Source: Arcobacter sp. EP1
GTDB taxonomy: Bacteria; Campylobacterota; Campylobacteria; Campylobacterales; Arcobacteraceae
Reading direction: 5' to 3'
Assembly (NCBI GenBank): GCA_001655195.1
Contig: LPNY01000139.1
Location: 190,554 to 254,553, forward strand
Length of the DNA stretch: 64,000 bases
Shown here: in pieces, positions 26,459-36,774 of the stretch
Position numbering within the stretch: the first letter of the stretch is position 1
Layout: each line of letters begins with the position of its first letter
Notes under the pieces: model-generated
Database searches by the model: none
What the model saw: only the letters and a program-made list of their open reading frames with translations
Told to the model about the DNA's origin: nothing
Position numbers and translations under genes: made by a program

Positions 26459-28879
26459 ATGGAATTAGATAATTACGAAGCTTTTCCTCAGAATTTACCA
26501 CTTATTATAGAAGATGAAATATTTTTATATCCATTTATGATAGCCCCACTTTTTTTAGGGGATGAAGTTAACTTAGCTGCTGTTGAAAATGCTATTGAAA
26601 ATAATAAACTTGTTATCGTTGCAGTAAGCAAAGCTGGACGAGAGGGTGAACCTCGAGCAAAAGACAACTTTTACGATGTTGGAGTTGTTGGAAATATTAT
26701 GCGTAAAGTATCATTGCCTGATGGTAAAATTAAGGTACTTTTTCAAGGGTTAGTAAAAGGACGAATTCAGGACTTTAAAGAAGAGATTCCTGATGAATGT
26801 TTTGTGGATGTTTTAGAAGCAAAACCATTTACTCAAGACTCAATTAAAACAATTATTGATGTTTTACGAGAGCAAGTTAAAAAACTATCTAAAATCAACC
26901 CAAAATTTCCAGCAGATTTAATTAAAACTATTGATGAAAATGATGATCCCGTTAGAATTGCTGATTTAATCTCTTCTGTGTTACGCGTTAAAAAAGATGA
27001 AGCTTATAAATTATTTGCGGAATCTGACGTTGAAAAACGACTTTATGCTCTGATTGAAACTATTAAAAAAGAGTGTGAAAGTTTTAAAATTCAAAAAGAG
27101 ATTACTCAAAAAGTTAACTCGAAAATTGAAAAAACACATAAAGACTACTTTTTAAAAGAGCAAATTAAAGCCATACAAAAAGAGTTAGGAACTGATAGTA
27201 AAAAAGACGAAGAGATTAAAGCGTATAAAAAAAGATTACGTAAAATCAAAGCACACATGCCTGTTGATGGATTTAAAGAGACAAAAAAACAAATAGATAA
27301 ACTTTCACGTATGCATCAAGACTCTCCTGATGCTTCTCTTTTACAAACCTATATTGAGCAAGTATTAGATATTCCATTTGGACAGTTTGCTGATGAAAAA
27401 ATTTCAGTTGCTAATGTAGAAGAACAACTAAATAACGACCATTACTCTTTATGTAAAGCAAAAGAGCGTATCTCTGAGTATTTTGCTGTTAAAGAGTTGC
27501 TCGAACAACGAAATGTTGAAAACTTAAAATCAAAAGGAACAGTGCTTTGTTTTGTGGGACCTCCAGGGGTTGGTAAAACCTCACTAGCAAACTCAATCGC
27601 AAAGGCATTAAAACGACCACTAGTGCGAATTGCATTAGGTGGTATGGAAGATGTAAATGAATTAAGAGGACACCGTAGAACTTATGTGGGAGCAATGCCT
27701 GGTCGATTGGTAAATGGACTCATTGATGCAAAAAAGATGAACCCAGTAATTGTTCTTGATGAGATTGATAAACTTGGCGCAAATCACCGAGGTGATCCAA
27801 GTGCAGTTATGCTTGAAATCCTAGACCCAGAACAAAACCATGAATTTAGAGATCTGTATTTAAACTTTACCATTGATTTATCCCAATCAATTTTTGTGGC
27901 AACTGCAAATGATGCGCGACGAATTCCTCCTGCACTTAAAGACAGAATGGAGTTTATTGAAATCTCTTCATATACACCAAATGAGAAGTATCATATTGCT
28001 AAAGATTATTTAATTCCACAAGAGTTAGAGCGACATGGACTTAAAAAGAGTGAAATCACTCTAAGTAAACCAACAATTGAAACAATTATTTCTAAATACA
28101 CACGAGAAGCTGGAGTTCGAAATTTACGGCGAACCTTCTCAAAACTTTTTAGAAAAGCAGTTAAAAAAATAGTATCTGATGAATCAGTTAAAAAAGTTTC
28201 AATCTCAACTAAAAATATCAAAAGTTATTTAGATAACCCAATTTTTGAAATTGACCCAGCAGATAAGAAAAACTCGGTTGGAGTAACCAATGGATTAGCA
28301 TGGACTGCTGTTGGTGGAGATATTTTAAAAATTGAAGCAATCAAATTAAAAGGTAAAGGTATTTTATCAGTAACTGGAAATATGGGAGATGTGATGAAAG
28401 AATCATCTAGAATTTCATACTCAGTTGTTAAACTTTTAATTGATACTAATACTATAAAAATTGATAATGATATTATTCCTAAAACTCCTAAAGAGAAAGA
28501 AGAAGATACTAAATTAGATGGAAGTGAAGTTTATAAACGATACGACATACACTTACATATTCCAGAAGGTGCAACACCAAAAGATGGACCAAGTGCTGGG
28601 ATTACTATGGCAACAACCATAGCTTCTATTTTAAGTCAAAGAGAAGTACACTCTGATATTGCAATGACAGGAGAGTTAACACTAACCGGTAAAGTATTAC
28701 CAATTGGTGGATTAAAAGAGAAATTGATTGCTGCATTTAAAGCAAAAATCAAAAAAGCATTGATTCCGCGTAAAAACTATGAGCGTGATTTAGAAGAGAT
28801 TCCAGCTGAAGTTAAAAAAGCGATGGAGATTAAGCCTGTTGATACAATTGAAGATGTATTAAAAGAGGCACTTGTATAA
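26459..28879 (+). CDS. lon: ATP-dependent protease Lon
   Basis: Cytoplasmic AAA+ protease of 806 residues that degrades damaged and regulatory proteins. In order: N-terminal substrate-binding domain ([20 protein letters not shown]), coiled coil, Walker [10 protein letters not shown] (about residue 367), Walker [11 protein letters not shown], and a C-terminal proteolytic domain. The catalytic Ser is in PKDGPSAG (about 711) and the catalytic Lys is in the segment [14 protein letters not shown]. Length and order are standard. It has an AAGGAG site and sits between bamD and a small membrane protein. Confidence 0.97.
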   Translation: MELDNYEAFPQNLPLIIEDEIFLYPFMIAPLFLGDEVNLAAVENAIENNKLVIVAVSKAGREGEPRAKDNFYDVGVVGNIMRKVSLPDGKIKVLFQGLVKGRIQDFKEEIPDECFVDVLEAKPFTQDSIKTIIDVLREQVKKLSKINPKFPADLIKTIDENDDPVRIADLISSVLRVKKDEAYKLFAESDVEKRLYALIETIKKECESFKIQKEITQKVNSKIEKTHKDYFLKEQIKAIQKELGTDSKKDEEIKAYKKRLRKIKAHMPVDGFKETKKQIDKLSRMHQDSPDASLLQTYIEQVLDIPFGQFADEKISVANVEEQLNNDHYSLCKAKERISEYFAVKELLEQRNVENLKSKGTVLCFVGPPGVGKTSLANSIAKALKRPLVRIALGGMEDVNELRGHRRTYVGAMPGRLVNGLIDAKKMNPVIVLDEIDKLGANHRGDPSAVMLEILDPEQNHEFRDLYLNFTIDLSQSIFVATANDARRIPPALKDRMEFIEISSYTPNEKYHIAKDYLIPQELERHGLKKSEITLSKPTIETIISKYTREAGVRNLRRTFSKLFRKAVKKIVSDESVKKVSISTKNIKSYLDNPIFEIDPADKKNSVGVTNGLAWTAVGGDILKIEAIKLKGKGILSVTGNMGDVMKESSRISYSVVKLLIDTNTIKIDNDIIPKTPKEKEEDTKLDGSEVYKRYDIHLHIPEGATPKDGPSAGITMATTIASILSQREVHSDIAMTGELTLTGKVLPIGGLKEKLIAAFKAKIKKALIPRKNYERDLEEIPAEVKKAMEIKPVDTIEDVLKEALV

Positions 28880-28891
28880 AAGGCATTCTTA

Positions 28892-29461
28892 ATGCGTAGA
28901 TATCGTAGCCAAGGTCAAACGATCAATAATTTTTTTACTTTGGTTACGATTATTGTTATGTCAATCGTATTAACAATTTATGTTAAATATGTTCCAAAAC
29001 CACCCCGTGTTCATTCTGATTTAGCCTGTCAAAAAGAGAGTTATACTTTTGATAGAATTTACAATCAAGAACTTTTAGATGAAGCTAATAAACTCTTAAA
29101 TCATGGGGCGTATATTTTAGATGGTGGTTTAATCAAACCTCGTTTTGGTAAGTCATATTTAAAAGATGAAATTAATATCAAACAGTCAGATGAATATTTT
29201 CAACAAGCTATTATAAAAAGTTCATCTGTCAAGAACTATTTTGTTAAAATCAAGTATGAGATTGTTGAAAATGATAAAAATGACCCTCGTAAAAAAGATG
29301 ACTCGTGCAAACTGCATGCGGGCAGTCTCATGACATCATTTCGTATTAATGAAAAAGAAGTATTTAGAATGCATACGGATTTTTTAAAGTATGATAAAAA
29401 TGATATAAAAGAAAGAATAAACTGTACACTAAAGGCGTTTAGACACAATGCAAACAAATAA
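28892..29461 (+). CDS. Membrane-anchored protein of unknown function
   Basis: Protein of 189 residues with one N-terminal helix (about 16-34) preceded by a basic segment, so the bulk is probably periplasmic. It has three Cys residues (DLACQKE, DSCKLH and INCTLK) that could form disulfides. No family is recognised. It starts 12 bases after lon and overlaps the rhomboid gene by 14 bases, so it is part of the bamD-lon-rhomboid transcript. Confidence 0.75.
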   Translation: MRRYRSQGQTINNFFTLVTIIVMSIVLTIYVKYVPKPPRVHSDLACQKESYTFDRIYNQELLDEANKLLNHGAYILDGGLIKPRFGKSYLKDEINIKQSDEYFQQAIIKSSSVKNYFVKIKYEIVENDKNDPRKKDDSCKLHAGSLMTSFRINEKEVFRMHTDFLKYDKNDIKERINCTLKAFRHNANK

Positions 29462-29975
29462 TATAACCTTTACCAATATCTTAATAGGACTCACTGTTCT
29501 TATGTATATTGTTCAAATCAATATTGATTATGGCTCACTTTACATGGGACTGAATGGATTTTTTCTTGAACATGGCTTTTGGTGGCAACCTTTGTCTTCT
29601 ATGTTCGCCCATGGTGGCATTGGTCATTTGGGTATGAATATGTTTGTTTTATATCAATTTGGTAACTTAATAGAGAAATACAGAGGGGTAAAAACCTTTT
29701 TGATTTTGTATTTAGTGGGTGGATTACTCACTTCGGTTATGAGTTTTGTATTTATGTTTAGCATTGGATTAAATCACAATTTAGTGGGAGCTTCCGGTGC
29801 AATTTGTGTCTTGATGGGATATGTTGCTTTGGTTGATAAGAGTCAGCGAAAAGGGATTATTACTTGGGTATTGATAATCTCGGTTGCTCCTTTATTAATA
29901 GGCTTACCAATTGCTTGGTATGCACATTTTATCGGTTTAGCATTTGGATTTATTGTAGGAAAAATTATTAAATAA
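29448..29975 (+). CDS. Rhomboid family intramembrane serine protease
   Basis: Six-helix protease of 175 residues that cleaves transmembrane substrates. The catalytic Ser 116 lies in NLVGASGAIC and His 160 in IAWYAHFIGLAFG; the structural motif GGIGHLGMNM is present in helix 2. It is the basic six-helix bacterial form. It overlaps the preceding membrane-protein gene. Substrates are unknown; quality control of membrane proteins fits its place next to lon and bamD. Confidence 0.9.
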   Translation: MQTNNITFTNILIGLTVLMYIVQINIDYGSLYMGLNGFFLEHGFWWQPLSSMFAHGGIGHLGMNMFVLYQFGNLIEKYRGVKTFLILYLVGGLLTSVMSFVFMFSIGLNHNLVGASGAICVLMGYVALVDKSQRKGIITWVLIISVAPLLIGLPIAWYAHFIGLAFGFIVGKIIK

Positions 29976-30135
29976 TATTTTGCTTTGATGTGTTTTATAT
30001 AAACATTGACCTTTATTTGACGTTTTACCTAGTTATTCAATGGTGTTTCTTATGGAAAAAATATTATAATAATACACTATTTCATAATAGAGTAGGAATT
30101 CTATCTAATTAGAAATATGTATTTGAGGTTGTGGG

Positions 30136-32118
30136 ATGTTAAATAAGTTATCAAAAAATCATATGGAACTTTTACTTGTCGAGTTAGAAAAGAAAACAAT
30201 TAGTTTTCCAAAGCTTGATTCCTTGTTAGAGAAGTATGATGATGTTAATGTGAATAACTTTATTAATGACTCTACGAAAACAACACTGATGCATAGACTG
30301 GTACAACACAGCAAAATCCTCTCTGTTAAATGGCTTTTAGAAAAGGATGTAAATCCTTATATTGAAGATATCCATACTTTTCCTGCCTTTTTTTATTTTG
30401 TAAACTCAGCTCACCCAAAAGAGTTTTTTGACCTGTTAAAAGAGTTTAACATTGATTTTAATTACAAAAACAGTAAAGGGCGAATTGTTCTTCAAGATAT
30501 TGTTTTAAATGCAGATGTACCTTTGTTTAAAAAAGTTGTAGAAGCTACTAAGAAACCTTTTTCACAAGATAAATATAAACGAAATATTCTTTTTGATGCG
30601 GTACTTTCAGGTAAAGATGAAATTATTGATGCTGTTTTTGAACTCAAAGGTAGTGATTTAAATATACAAGATGAAAACAAAGATTCTTTGTTGCATGTGG
30701 TTAAACATGGACGATTAGAGGTTATTAGCTTTTTATTAACAAAAGGGGTTTCACCTTCTTTACAAGATATTTATGGTCGAAATATCATTTACTACTTAAG
30801 TGAACGAATGGAGTCTTCAACCAATGAGAGTGAGATAGAAAAGATTTCAGAACTTATTGAATTAGCTCTTCGATTCAAAGAAGTTTTAGAACAAAAAGAC
30901 CAACGTGGGGATAACCTTCTTACTAATTTTTTAAAGAATCTACAAAAACCTCTAGCTAAATATAGTCAAAAACAGTTTTTATCAAAACTTATTAATAAGT
31001 TCATTGATAAAGGGATTGATATTGATGAAACCGATGAGGATGGGAACAATGCCCTCATGATTTCGGTTTCTAAAAATGATTTAGAGACGGCTAATTTACT
31101 CTTAAGTAAAGGTGCTAATGCAAATATGCAAAATAAAAAGTTTGCAACACCTTTAGAAACAGCAGTAATGCAAGCTAATCATGAATATTTAGATATGATA
31201 AAACTTTTATTAACCTATGGTGCAAAGCCTGATATTCGCGATGAAAAGAATATGAATTTAATGGAAAAAATCATTTATATTCTGATTTATACCAATAATT
31301 ATGATGAATCAATTATCCCTTTTGCCATAGAGTCTATGGCTATTGAAGAGGAAGAAGATATCATTATGAATTTTTCTAAAAATGGTATTTTAAGTACAAT
31401 CTTTGAAATCATCTTGCAGAGTAATATTTGTGATCTAAATGAGCTAGATTCTCAAGGAAATCCGTATTTCTTTATCTTGCTTATGACTCACAATGATACC
31501 TATGCAAAACAACTTTTTAGATATGGGGCAAATGTAAATCAAGTCAACGAACACAAGAAAAATATTTTACAATACTACTTAGACTTTCAAGGACAAGAAG
31601 AGACCTTAGAGACAAAACGTCGTATTAAAGAGCTCATTAAGTATGGTGTAAACCTTGATTATCGCGATGATTTTGGTGGAACTATTATGCATAATACCGT
31701 GTTAAAAAACTCTTTGGATATTAATGTAAACATCTATAACTGTGGTGCTAATATTAACGTCTTTGATGCAAAGGGACGAACATTACTGCATAATGCTATT
31801 TGGGCAAATAAACTTGATGTAATAAAATTTTTACTAAAAAAGAAATCTGATTTAATCAATGTTCCAGATAACTTTGGAGTGCTTCCTATTAACTATGCTG
31901 CATTTATTGGAAATAAAGAGTTGGTCTGTTTTTTAATTAAAGAGAAATCATTTATTAATAATACCAATGAAATCCCAAAACATATTATCGACTTTTTAAA
32001 ACGTTTTCATAAAAATATTCAAGAGCTTGAACATGAGCGTTACTCAAATCCACGAGAAAAGAGTGATGTGATGATGCTGTTAACTAATATGAAACGTGAG
32101 TTTAGAATAACTTACTAA
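30136..32118 (+). CDS. Ankyrin-repeat protein
   Basis: Soluble protein of 660 residues with no signal peptide. Degenerate and clear ankyrin repeats run through most of its length; the clearest are DEDGNNALMISVSKNDLETA near residue 300, DAKGRTLLHNAIWANKLDVI near 548, and DNFGVLPINYAAFIGNKELV near 580. Such repeats mediate protein binding. No enzymatic domain is attached. It follows a 160-base gap with a TATAAT-like box, so it is probably a separate unit. The partner is unknown. Confidence 0.85.
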   Translation: MLNKLSKNHMELLLVELEKKTISFPKLDSLLEKYDDVNVNNFINDSTKTTLMHRLVQHSKILSVKWLLEKDVNPYIEDIHTFPAFFYFVNSAHPKEFFDLLKEFNIDFNYKNSKGRIVLQDIVLNADVPLFKKVVEATKKPFSQDKYKRNILFDAVLSGKDEIIDAVFELKGSDLNIQDENKDSLLHVVKHGRLEVISFLLTKGVSPSLQDIYGRNIIYYLSERMESSTNESEIEKISELIELALRFKEVLEQKDQRGDNLLTNFLKNLQKPLAKYSQKQFLSKLINKFIDKGIDIDETDEDGNNALMISVSKNDLETANLLLSKGANANMQNKKFATPLETAVMQANHEYLDMIKLLLTYGAKPDIRDEKNMNLMEKIIYILIYTNNYDESIIPFAIESMAIEEEEDIIMNFSKNGILSTIFEIILQSNICDLNELDSQGNPYFFILLMTHNDTYAKQLFRYGANVNQVNEHKKNILQYYLDFQGQEETLETKRRIKELIKYGVNLDYRDDFGGTIMHNTVLKNSLDINVNIYNCGANINVFDAKGRTLLHNAIWANKLDVIKFLLKKKSDLINVPDNFGVLPINYAAFIGNKELVCFLIKEKSFINNTNEIPKHIIDFLKRFHKNIQELEHERYSNPREKSDVMMLLTNMKREFRITY

Positions 32119-32277
32119 CTATTTAATAATATACGTATAAACTGCCATAACAGCTAAAACAAGTGCAATTCCAATAAAAATATCTTTGAGTGTCACTGTT
32201 GGGTTCATAATACCACAATAAGGGCATTGTCTTTTTTTGTTTTCTACTTCTCGTTTACAATTTCTACATGTTGCGAT
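32119..32277 (-). CDS. Zinc-ribbon membrane microprotein with non-canonical start
   Basis: A 52-residue protein beginning (M)ATCRNCKREVENKKRQCPYC: two CxxC knuckles 12 residues apart make a zinc ribbon. A single C-terminal helix (DIFIGIALVLAVMAVYTYII) follows. The frame has no ATG, GTG or TTG between the preceding in-frame TAA and the first Cys. An AAAGGA site is followed by ATC ATT ATC, so translation probably starts at ATC 32277 (6-base spacing) or ATT 32280. Coding character and the motif make it convincing. Function is unknown; it lies tail to tail with the ankyrin gene. Confidence 0.7.
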   Translation of the reverse strand: MATCRNCKREVENKKRQCPYCGIMNPTVTLKDIFIGIALVLAVMAVYTYIIK

Positions 32278-32412
32278 AATGATTCCTTTGAGTTGATTTT
32301 GAAATATAGCAAAATTTTAATAAAAGCTAATTGATAGCTCCTTTATCTTTTCAAATATTTAAAATAAGTCTTTCAATTTGCAATAAATTTTACTACTCAT
32401 ATATTTTCTTAG

Positions 32413-32418
32413 TATACT
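32413..32418 (+). promoter_or_regulatory. -10 box placing dinB transcription start at its ATG
   Basis: TATACT ends 6 bases before the dinB ATG and no ribosome binding site is visible, so the mRNA is predicted to be leaderless. Confidence 0.5.
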
Positions 32419-32424
32419 ACCCTT

Positions 32425-33687
32425 ATGATTTTACATTTAGATTTAGACTGCTTTTTTGTTTCTGCTCACCGAACGTTAGATAAGTCCTTAATGCATATAC
32501 CTGTTGCTGTTGGTGGTAGAAGTAATCTTAATATTTTTTCGAAAACAAAAGAAAAACGAATAGTAAGTAACAATGCTGGAGCTTTTGTGAGCTCAATTGT
32601 AAGTGAACAAAACCCCAATGCAAAAGAGTATTTCAGGGATGAAAATGGTCGTATTCGAGGTATTATAACAACCTCTTCCTATGAAGCTAGAAGTCATGGT
32701 GTTAAAACTGCCATGAGTGTTAATGAAGCGTTGAGTCTGTGTCCTTGCCTAAAAATGATTCCTCCGCATTATCCTTTGTATCATAATCTATCTTATGCGC
32801 TGTTACAGTTTTTAGAAAAAGAGACTCCTCAGGTTGAACAGTTTAGTATTGATGAGTTTTTTGTTGATTTAACAGGTTGGCTTGATGATAAAGCCTGTTT
32901 TGAATTTGCTTTAAAACTACAAAATCAAATACAAGAGAAGTTTGATTTACCCATTTCAATTGGGGGTGCAAAGAGTAAATATATCGCTAAATTAGCAACA
33001 GAGTTTGCTAAACCAAAAGGGGTAAAAGTTGTCTTTGAAAATGAGGTAAATCAGTTTATTGATGAAATACCAATTAGTAAATTTCCCGGTATTGGAAAAG
33101 GCTACCAAGAACGTTTAAAATCATATGGTATACGTACTCTTGGACAAATACGGGCAAAAAGAAACCTCTTTTACTCGTGGAAAAAACCAGGTATTCAACT
33201 CTATAACCGTGTGTGTGGAATTGATGATTTTGTTTTATCGAAACGGGCACCTTCTAAATCTATTGGAATAGGGCGTACTTTTGATCCTTTAGAAAATAGA
33301 GATGAAGTAAAACGAAGAGTAATAATTCTCGCTCGATATTTGTCTTTTTTAGTTTTAAAAAAGGAGGTTAACCCTCAAACATTTTTTATAAAAATCAAAT
33401 ATGAATTTAACGTAAAGTCAAAAAATACCATGAGTACAAATCGTGTGTTTAGTGAGAAGTATTTTAAAGAGAGTATGTTCAAAATGTTTGAAGAAAATGA
33501 TATTCATCCAACTCACAGTATCATACAAATCAATCTAACCGTGAGCAATTTTATTGAACAACGTCAAGACAGTTTTAATCTATTTGAGTATGAAAATGAT
33601 CTTAAAGACAAAGAACTCAATAAAAAATTACATAAGTTACGCGAAAAATTTGGAATAGATATTATTAAAACTGCCAATGAGTTATAG
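32425..33687 (+). CDS. dinB: Y-family DNA polymerase IV
   Basis: Error-prone translesion polymerase of 420 residues. The palm carboxylates are in MILHLDLDCFF and QFSIDEFFVDL. The little finger and a C-terminal clamp-binding-like motif (QDSFNLF) are present. It is longer than E. coli DinB (351 residues), partly from an insertion after VAVGGRSN (about residues 36-75). TATACT lies six bases upstream of the ATG with no ribosome binding site, which suggests a leaderless transcript. No LexA-type operator is seen. Confidence 0.92.
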   Translation: MILHLDLDCFFVSAHRTLDKSLMHIPVAVGGRSNLNIFSKTKEKRIVSNNAGAFVSSIVSEQNPNAKEYFRDENGRIRGIITTSSYEARSHGVKTAMSVNEALSLCPCLKMIPPHYPLYHNLSYALLQFLEKETPQVEQFSIDEFFVDLTGWLDDKACFEFALKLQNQIQEKFDLPISIGGAKSKYIAKLATEFAKPKGVKVVFENEVNQFIDEIPISKFPGIGKGYQERLKSYGIRTLGQIRAKRNLFYSWKKPGIQLYNRVCGIDDFVLSKRAPSKSIGIGRTFDPLENRDEVKRRVIILARYLSFLVLKKEVNPQTFFIKIKYEFNVKSKNTMSTNRVFSEKYFKESMFKMFEENDIHPTHSIIQINLTVSNFIEQRQDSFNLFEYENDLKDKELNKKLHKLREKFGIDIIKTANEL

Positions 33688-33708
33688 GCTTATTTCACTA
33701 CGAAGAAT

Positions 33709-35520
33709 TTATAGTGGAAGAATAACTGAAAAATTGGCACCTTTATAGGTAGTATTATTGTAGGTATAGGTAGTATTTTCAACAACTAACTTACCTTTCA
33801 TATGTTTTTCAACAATCTCTTTTGACATATACAATCCGATACCAGTTCCCATCGCATCTTTTTTAGTAGAAAAATAGGGGTCAAATATTTTTGGTAAAAT
33901 TTTGGTATCAATTCCTCCTGCATTGTCTTTGATAGAAAAAATAGCGCAATTGTCCTCTTGGGTTAAGGAAATAAAGATTAGTTTTTCTTGTTCTTCTTTT
34001 TCTTGTAAAACATCTTTTGCGTTATTCATGATATTCATCATTACTTGAATAAGTTCATTTTCAATATTACAAATATTGACATCATCAAGCTGTTCAATGA
34101 GTTTAATATCAAATGATTTAAATTTTGCATTGGTTAAATTTAGTGTTCGGTAGTAACTTTGTTTTATATTAAAAGTCTGCTTCTCTTTATTGGTTTTAAA
34201 AAATTGCCTAAAGTCATCAATAGTTTGGGATAAATATTGAGATGCCTCATTAATAGTATTGAGTTGTTCAATATCTTCTTTTATTGTAAGTGGTACTTCC
34301 AACTCTTTTTTGACAACCATTCCTGTTGAAGTTGTTGAGATTAACGACAGTGGCTGTCTCCATTGATGTGCAATGTTTTCAAGCATTTCGCCCATGAGAG
34401 CCATTTTGGATTGTTGTATGAGCAGTTGTTCTTTCTCTTTGAGTTTTGCTTCTGCTTCTTTTTGTTTTGTAATATCTAAAAAAGATGCCACATAATAGAT
34501 GATTTCTTCATTATCATCAAGTACGGCATGAATGGTTAAGTGTTCATTTACAATGCTACCATCTTTGTGTAAGTTATTAATTTCTCCCATCCAAAAGTGG
34601 TTTTTCCGCAAGGAATTATACATTTCATCATAAAAGCTTTTATCATGTAGTCCTGATTTGAGGATTTTTGGTGTTTTCTCCAAGGTGTCCTCTTTTGTGT
34701 AACCTGTAATATCTGTAAATGCCTTGTTGATTCTTAGAATATTTTGATGTTTATCGGTTATTGTCATGCCACTTTGGGTTTCAAAAGAGACTGCTGCTAT
34801 CTTTAATGCTTGGTGCGTATCGCTGATTCTTTCAAGCATGGTATTAACTTCATCGTAGAGCTTTCCATACTCATTATTCTCTTTTGTTTGTATCCTTTGC
34901 TCTAATGATTCCACAACATCAATTTTTTCTAAAAATTTCACCAGTTTTAAAATAGGTTCGGTGAATCTTTTTGCAAAATATATGGCTAGAAAATAGGAAA
35001 AGGTACAAATAAAGAAAAGTATAAAAAGTAGAACATTGATATCTTTTTTAATGACATCATAAATTGATTCAACTTTAAAATTAAGTTCAATAAAGCCCAA
35101 GTGTTTGTTTTGATACATTGCGTTAAGATAGAGTTTAAGGTTACTATTTTCAATAATCAATTTAGTGGGTAGTGGAGTGGGTAGACTATTTACTTGAAAC
35201 CCCTTGTTATCTTTGTGATATTGCAGTATTGCTTTAGAGTCTTTTTTAAATAACACCATAGAGTTGAGGGTTGAAAACGATTTTAGTTCTGATGATATAT
35301 CAGCAGCTGCTGAAACGTCATTGAGTAAAATGAGTTTTGCAATATCTTGACCTAAAACTAAACCAACGGTTTGGGATAAATTCAATGCACGATCATATTG
35401 ATTGCCCATATACCAATAGACAAAACTACTATAGCCTATGAGACTGGTTAATCCAGTAACAAGCATAATAATCGCAATAAGTCGATTCTTGATGGAGCCT
35501 TGGTAGTGACTTTTTATCAT
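33709..35520 (-). CDS. PAS-domain sensor histidine kinase
   Basis: Membrane histidine kinase of 603 residues. A helix lies near 15-35, a periplasmic region to about 150, and a second helix at about 160-180. A HAMP-like segment, a PAS domain (TDKHQNILRINKAFTDITGY), a dimerisation domain with phospho-His in LENIAHQWRQPLSL and a HATPase domain (NNAKDVL, DNAGGID and GTGIGLYMSKEIV) follow. No response regulator gene is adjacent. It overlaps the rhodanese gene by one base (TAATG), so it may sense a sulfur or redox signal linked to that periplasmic protein; this is inference. Confidence 0.9.
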   Translation of the reverse strand: MIKSHYQGSIKNRLIAIIMLVTGLTSLIGYSSFVYWYMGNQYDRALNLSQTVGLVLGQDIAKLILLNDVSAAADISSELKSFSTLNSMVLFKKDSKAILQYHKDNKGFQVNSLPTPLPTKLIIENSNLKLYLNAMYQNKHLGFIELNFKVESIYDVIKKDINVLLFILFFICTFSYFLAIYFAKRFTEPILKLVKFLEKIDVVESLEQRIQTKENNEYGKLYDEVNTMLERISDTHQALKIAAVSFETQSGMTITDKHQNILRINKAFTDITGYTKEDTLEKTPKILKSGLHDKSFYDEMYNSLRKNHFWMGEINNLHKDGSIVNEHLTIHAVLDDNEEIIYYVASFLDITKQKEAEAKLKEKEQLLIQQSKMALMGEMLENIAHQWRQPLSLISTTSTGMVVKKELEVPLTIKEDIEQLNTINEASQYLSQTIDDFRQFFKTNKEKQTFNIKQSYYRTLNLTNAKFKSFDIKLIEQLDDVNICNIENELIQVMMNIMNNAKDVLQEKEEQEKLIFISLTQEDNCAIFSIKDNAGGIDTKILPKIFDPYFSTKKDAMGTGIGLYMSKEIVEKHMKGKLVVENTTYTYNNTTYKGANFSVILPL

Positions 35521-36404
35521 TAGTTGGCTTTTTTAGAAGGGTTATTAACAGGAACTTCCGCATCATTTCCCCACTCAAGCCATGAACCATCATAAACAGA
35601 TGCTTTATATCCTAGCTCTTTAAGTACAATATAGTTTAACGCTGCTTCTGCTCCCCCATCACAGTATAAAATAATCTCTTTATCTTTTGGAATATCTTTA
35701 TAAATATTTTTAAGACTCTCTAAATCTTTCATTTTATTTCCATTTTGAGAGACTTGATAGTTTTGTGTACAGGCATAATTTTTTGCAGTAGGAATATGTC
35801 CAAAACGTTTTGCAAAGGACTCTTTTCCTTCATAGTGGGATTTTTTTCTACCATCAATAATTGTTTTATTTCCAATTGCTAGCAGAGTGCTGAGTTTTGT
35901 TTGCACCTTTTCATTGTCAACACGTGGAATAAAATCCTTTCGTTGTGCGATGAATTGCTTTGTTGAAGTGGGTAGTTGTGTTTCAAACCATTTACTATAA
36001 CCAATTTTCAAAAGACCAACATTGTTATGTCCAAGGGTCTCTAAAATCCAATAAAATCGTGCTGCCCAAATGAAATCACCACCATCATATGCAACAACAA
36101 GGCTTTTATTATCAATTCCTGCATTGCTTAGTAGCTCTTTTAAAGTATCAAGTTTAGGCATAAAGAACTTTTTATCAAAAAGACTTTTTAATCCTGGGAT
36201 ATTAACTGCATTTTTAAGATGACCTTTTTTATAGGTATCTTCATCTCTTAAGTCAATAACTCTCAATCGTGGATTATCAATATTCTTTTTAAGCCAACTC
36301 ATTGGTACAATAGAAGGTAACTCTTTTTTTGATGAATAGTCTGAATTCGAAAATAATAAAGTGGTGGATAAAATTATTAGAGTCAGTAGTTTTTTGTAGT
36401 GCAT
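35520..36404 (-). CDS. Periplasmic two-domain rhodanese (sulfurtransferase)
   Basis: Protein of 294 residues with a signal peptide (cleavage near LLFSNS). The N-terminal rhodanese domain (RVIDLRDEDTYKKGHLKNAVNIPG) has YDGGDF in its active loop, with no Cys, so it is structural. The C-terminal domain has the catalytic Cys 248 in ILYCDGGAEA. This matches thiosulfate or 3-mercaptopyruvate sulfurtransferases; the loop sequence does not settle which donor. It is the first gene of a pair with a histidine kinase. Confidence 0.88.
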   Translation of the reverse strand: MHYKKLLTLIILSTTLLFSNSDYSSKKELPSIVPMSWLKKNIDNPRLRVIDLRDEDTYKKGHLKNAVNIPGLKSLFDKKFFMPKLDTLKELLSNAGIDNKSLVVAYDGGDFIWAARFYWILETLGHNNVGLLKIGYSKWFETQLPTSTKQFIAQRKDFIPRVDNEKVQTKLSTLLAIGNKTIIDGRKKSHYEGKESFAKRFGHIPTAKNYACTQNYQVSQNGNKMKDLESLKNIYKDIPKDKEIILYCDGGAEAALNYIVLKELGYKASVYDGSWLEWGNDAEVPVNNPSKKAN

Positions 36405-36570
36405 CAGTTCTTCTCCCCATTTGAACGATAGAGTATAATTTTATCATAGTAAAACTTATTATGTGACATTAAAGTGTCTATTTAAGAAAAAATTAAAAAA
36501 TAGAATAATTTGTTGTTTCGTCTTTTGATAATATAAATATAGGGTTTTAAATGATTTGCGATAGTTATAA

Positions 36571-36655
36571 TGGTGCGACCGGAGAGATTTGAACTCTCAC
36601 ACCCGTAGGGCACTACCCCCTCAAGGTAGCGTGTCTACCGTTCCACCACGGTCGC
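36571..36655 (-). tRNA. tRNA-Leu (GAG)
   Basis: An 85-nt cloverleaf on the minus strand. The acceptor stem GCGACCG pairs with CGGTCGC, with discriminator A and an encoded CCA. The anticodon stem CTACC/GGTAG encloses the loop TTGAGGG, giving anticodon GAG. The extra arm CCC-TAC-GGG is the long class II variable arm expected for leucine. The T arm GAGAG-TTCAAAT-CTCTC is intact. Confidence 0.96.
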
Positions 36656-36774
36656 ACTTAAATAAGAGAAGAATATTACCCTAAAAATATTTAAAACTGT
36701 TTTAAATTCAGTAACTTTTGATTAACCTTTTTATATTAAAATTTTACTAATACTTTAAATGAAAGGAAAAGTTT

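Noticed and set aside
30136-32118. Ankyrin protein as a secreted effector or toxin with an immunity partner
   Set aside because: There is no signal peptide, toxin domain or small partner gene; the neighbour is a zinc-ribbon protein on the other strand.
36571-36655. tRNA gene as an integration site for a mobile element
   Set aside because: No integrase, direct repeat of the tRNA end or change in gene style is seen on either side.
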